Source of the DNA: Hyphomicrobiales bacterium
Lineage (GTDB): Bacteria > Pseudomonadota > Alphaproteobacteria > Rhizobiales > Rhizobiaceae
NCBI GenBank assembly: GCA_900467185.1
Contig: UBPA01000003.1
Coordinates: 496,001-560,000, forward strand
Direction of reading: 5' to 3'
Length of the DNA: 64,000 bases
Shown here: in pieces, positions 62,011 to 64,000 of the stretch
Layout: each line of letters begins with the position of its first letter
How positions within the stretch are numbered: the stretch's first letter is position 1
Notes under the pieces: generated by a model
The model's input: the letters and a program-made list of their open reading frames with translations, nothing else
What the model was told of the DNA's origin: nothing
Databases searched by the model: none
Made by a program: the position numbers and the translations under genes

Positions 62011-63054
62011 TCAGGCCGCCTGGATGGCGGAGACCTGCCACTGGGTGCTCGGCCGACGGAAGAAAGTCCAGACTTCGGTGGCTTCGGTCGGGCGATCCGG
62101 ATCGCCTTCGACGACCTTGCCGGTGTCGCGGTCGCGGGTGACGTCGATGCTTTCGTAGCGCATGGCGACCGTTGCGAATTCGCCGGCGTCCTCGCGCCAG
62201 GATTCGGCCAGGTCACCCTGGAGAAGCTTGACGTCGCGGACTTCGTTGCGAACGCCCTTGGTCGCGTTTTCGCTCAGCTCCTCGGCGAGCCAGGACATGG
62301 CTTCCGGTGTCGTCAGGCGGCGCAGAGCACCGTAGTCTTCGGCGCCGTAAGCTGTCTGCACGTCCTTCAGCATGGCTTCGAAGCGCTCCAGATCGGCCGG
62401 GCCGATGCCGAGTTCATCCGAAACGGCTGCGGAGCGCGCCGGCTGGGCCTGCGGTGCCGGGCCGCCGCCGATGCGCGGGATGGTGAAGCCCGGGCCGCGC
62501 GAAGCTTGCGCATTTGCCTGTGCCGGTTCGTTTGCTGCTTCGCGGGCATAACCATTGTAAGGATTGCCGGCGCTGGCACCGCCGGCTCCGGCGCGACCGG
62601 TCGCCGGCTGCTGCTGGCGATTGCGCAGGAAGCGCATCAGCAGCATTGCAGCACCGGCGATCAGCGCGAGCTGAAGCAGCATGCCAAGGAAGCCGGCAGC
62701 GCCGCCGAAGCCGTTACCCATCATCATGCCGAGCAGGCCGCCGAGCGCGAGGCCGCCGAGCAGCGAACCGCCAAAGCCGCCAAAGAAACCACCGGGACGG
62801 CGCGCGGGCGCGGTCTGGGCGGCACCCGGCTGGTTCTGCGCCGCGTTCGGACGCGTGGACTGCGGGGTCATGGTGCGATCGATCGGCGCCGTGGTGTTCG
62901 GGGCCGTGCGCGTGACGGGCGGTGCGGAGAAGGTGCGCGTGCCGCGACTGCCGAAACCACCGCCTGCACGGCGTGCCTCCGCGAAATCCGTCGCCGTGAT
63001 GACAAGCGTCATCGCGACCGCCGACAACACTGCAAATTTCTTCAATCCTGACAT
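62011..63054 (-). CDS. Tim44-domain membrane protein
   Basis: A 347-residue protein with a signal-like N-terminus (FAVLSAVAMTLVITATDFAEA), a Gly/Pro/Arg-rich low-complexity region, a glycine-rich hydrophobic stretch with a span (LALIAGAAMLLMRFLRNR), a linker, and a C-terminal Tim44-like domain (about 215-345: FEAMLKDVQTAYGAEDYGALRRL and VWTFFRRPSTQWQVSAI). The Tim44-like fold binds proteins or lipids; bacterial members such as TimA are membrane-associated and largely uncharacterised. Good ribosome-binding site (GATGAGG) before the ATG. Confidence 0.88.
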   Translation of the reverse strand: MSGLKKFAVLSAVAMTLVITATDFAEARRAGGGFGSRGTRTFSAPPVTRTAPNTTAPIDRTMTPQSTRPNAAQNQPGAAQTAPARRPGGFFGGFGGSLLGGLALGGLLGMMMGNGFGGAAGFLGMLLQLALIAGAAMLLMRFLRNRQQQPATGRAGAGGASAGNPYNGYAREAANEPAQANAQASRGPGFTIPRIGGGPAPQAQPARSAAVSDELGIGPADLERFEAMLKDVQTAYGAEDYGALRRLTTPEAMSWLAEELSENATKGVRNEVRDVKLLQGDLAESWREDAGEFATVAMRYESIDVTRDRDTGKVVEGDPDRPTEATEVWTFFRRPSTQWQVSAIQAA

Positions 63055-63229
63055 GCCTCATCCCCGTTATTGTTCAACCGGGTCACACGGACCCTCGTGC
63101 AGGATATATGGGCATGGATGCCGCGGGTTGAAAGGCTTTTGCGCCGCGTTCACGAAAACGGCATCGTCCGTGACGGAACAGCCGGGCGCCGCTCGCCTGT
63201 CGATATCAGAGGCGGCGCCATCGCATCCG

Positions 63230-64000
63230 TCAGTTCGTCAAGTCGTAGGGAGCACGATAGCCGCTCGTCTCCAGCCAGGCGATCAGAGCCTTGGGCTCGT
63301 CGGTCTGGATGATCGTTGCACCGCGATCGATCCAGAAGCCCCAGCTTTCGAGCGGCTTGCCCTCGACAACGGCGCGTTCGTCCCCGCGGCCGCCGGCCTG
63401 CATGCCGGGTGCGCGGTTGACGATCGTGTAGGTGTTAACCCACTGGTGCCAGTTGCCGCGGATTGCCGCCGCACGGGCTTTTGCGGAAAAGAGCACCCCG
63501 CCATCTTCCGTCTGCGGTGCACCGTCGGCATGCCAGTGGACGAGTTCCGCGGCCGGCGCGCCAAACGGTGCGATCGCCTTCGCCATGAACGCCGGGTCGT
63601 GCACCGCATCGTCGGCGAGGATGGGCAGAAAGGTGACATCGGGACCGATGGCGGTCATCAGCGCCTTGGCGTCGGCGATGCGCCTGTCGTTCCAGAGGTT
63701 TTCCTTGACGAGGATCTGCTCCGCCATCCCGAGGCGACGGGCGAGCGCGGCGACCTCCGGCAGGACGTCCGGCGTCAGCTTGTTGTCGATATTGACGAGG
63801 ATACGTCCGCGCGTCGCGATCAGGGCCTGCTCGAGCGTCGGCACCGTTTCATCCGTCGCATGACCATCGGCCTCCACCACGAGGCGGCAGGTTTTCAGCA
63901 CGGCCAGTGGCGTCGCGCGGGTCTCGCCCCGGCAGGTCGTGGTGCGATCCAGAAAATCGTCATGCATGAGGATCAGCGTGCCGTCGGAGGATTTGCGAAC
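63230..64000 (-). CDS. Glycerophosphodiester phosphodiesterase, N-terminus cut by the window
   Basis: The visible 257 residues are the bulk of a GDPD-type phosphodiesterase that releases glycerol 3-phosphate from phospholipid head groups. The metal-site segment SDGTLILMHDDFLDRTT is at the truncated start, 13 codons beyond the first internal ATG at 63967, and the frame runs off the right edge. DQVLVK-like sequence (EQILVKENLWN) and VHWHADGAPQT follow. The last residues DLTN end at a TGA at 63230. The substrate-range and location (periplasmic or not) cannot be judged without the N-terminus. Confidence 0.85.
   Translation of the reverse strand, partial: VRKSSDGTLILMHDDFLDRTTTCRGETRATPLAVLKTCRLVVEADGHATDETVPTLEQALIATRGRILVNIDNKLTPDVLPEVAALARRLGMAEQILVKENLWNDRRIADAKALMTAIGPDVTFLPILADDAVHDPAFMAKAIAPFGAPAAELVHWHADGAPQTEDGGVLFSAKARAAAIRGNWHQWVNTYTIVNRAPGMQAGGRGDERAVVEGKPLESWGFWIDRGATIIQTDEPKALIAWLETSGYRAPYDLTN

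Noticed and set aside
1-64000. CRISPR arrays, tRNA/rRNA genes, insertion sequences, prophage genes
   Set aside because: Read for direct-repeat arrays, cloverleaf-like segments, transposase or integrase motifs; none seen. A tRNAscan or profile search could still reveal short features missed by eye.

Overview
The window is a GC-rich chromosomal segment of an alphaproteobacterium, most likely Rhizobiaceae (Rhizobium/Agrobacterium/Shinella/Ensifer-like). The evidence is the rkpAGHIJ-kpsF capsule/lipid locus in its rhizobial order, a PodJ-type polarity factor, NasST-type nitrate control, fused SecDF, a ligase-associated Lhr/PdeM pair, and a rhizobial-type inverted intergenic repeat at the left edge. 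The genus cannot be settled from the sequence alone. No tRNA, rRNA, CRISPR array, insertion sequence or phage gene was seen.

Layout. (1) 1-8358, minus strand: a nitrate/nitrite assimilation module, nasT-nasS-[regulatory leader]-nrtA-nrtB-ATPase-nirB-nirD. The nasS-nrtA gap holds a good sigma-54 -24/-12 promoter, an upstream NtrC-like inverted repeat and a structured leader with a U7 tract, so nitrogen status (NtrC/sigma-54) and nitrate (NasS/NasT antitermination) probably both control the operon. (2) 8635-10536: kup potassium transporter. (3) 10537-24890: an AT-rich gap, then rkpA (2510-residue reducing polyketide/fatty-acid synthase), rkpG (alpha-oxoamine synthase), rkpH (ketoreductase), rkpI (LTA-synthase-like membrane protein), rkpJ (KpsS-like) and convergent kpsF (arabinose-5-phosphate isomerase). 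The set looks like a pathway for an unusual amino-lipid anchor plus Kdo supply. (4) 25027-33182: Rrf2 regulator, small proteins, secDF with an upstream exported protein, an amidinohydrolase-family protein lacking its expected nucleophilic cysteine, a stand-alone chorismate mutase, an aminotransferase and mscL.

(5) 33394-37567: a symporter-PAS-kinase-receiver hybrid of the CrbS/MxtR type with a convergent LuxR-type response regulator. (6) 37653-45295: housekeeping and small genes, including DUF952-pyrD, a MATE exporter, a CAP-domain lipoprotein, a TPR-methyltransferase and two paralogous YitT-family membrane proteins flanking two small opposite-strand genes, one of them Rmf/CrpP-like. (7) 45317-48732: Lhr-type helicase and PdeM nuclease, followed by a compositionally distinct orphan type-I-restriction-like nuclease-domain gene (48733-49794). 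(8) 49876-55962: a stand-alone AsnC-type ligand domain, TIGR02186 protein, TSUP permease and podJ. (9) 56210-61966: a beta-oxidation operon (acyl-CoA dehydrogenase, thiolase, small membrane protein, FadB/J-like multifunctional enzyme) behind a promoter with a MerR-type operator, closed by a strong terminator. (10) 62011-64000: a Tim44-domain protein and a glycerophosphodiester phosphodiesterase cut by the window edge.
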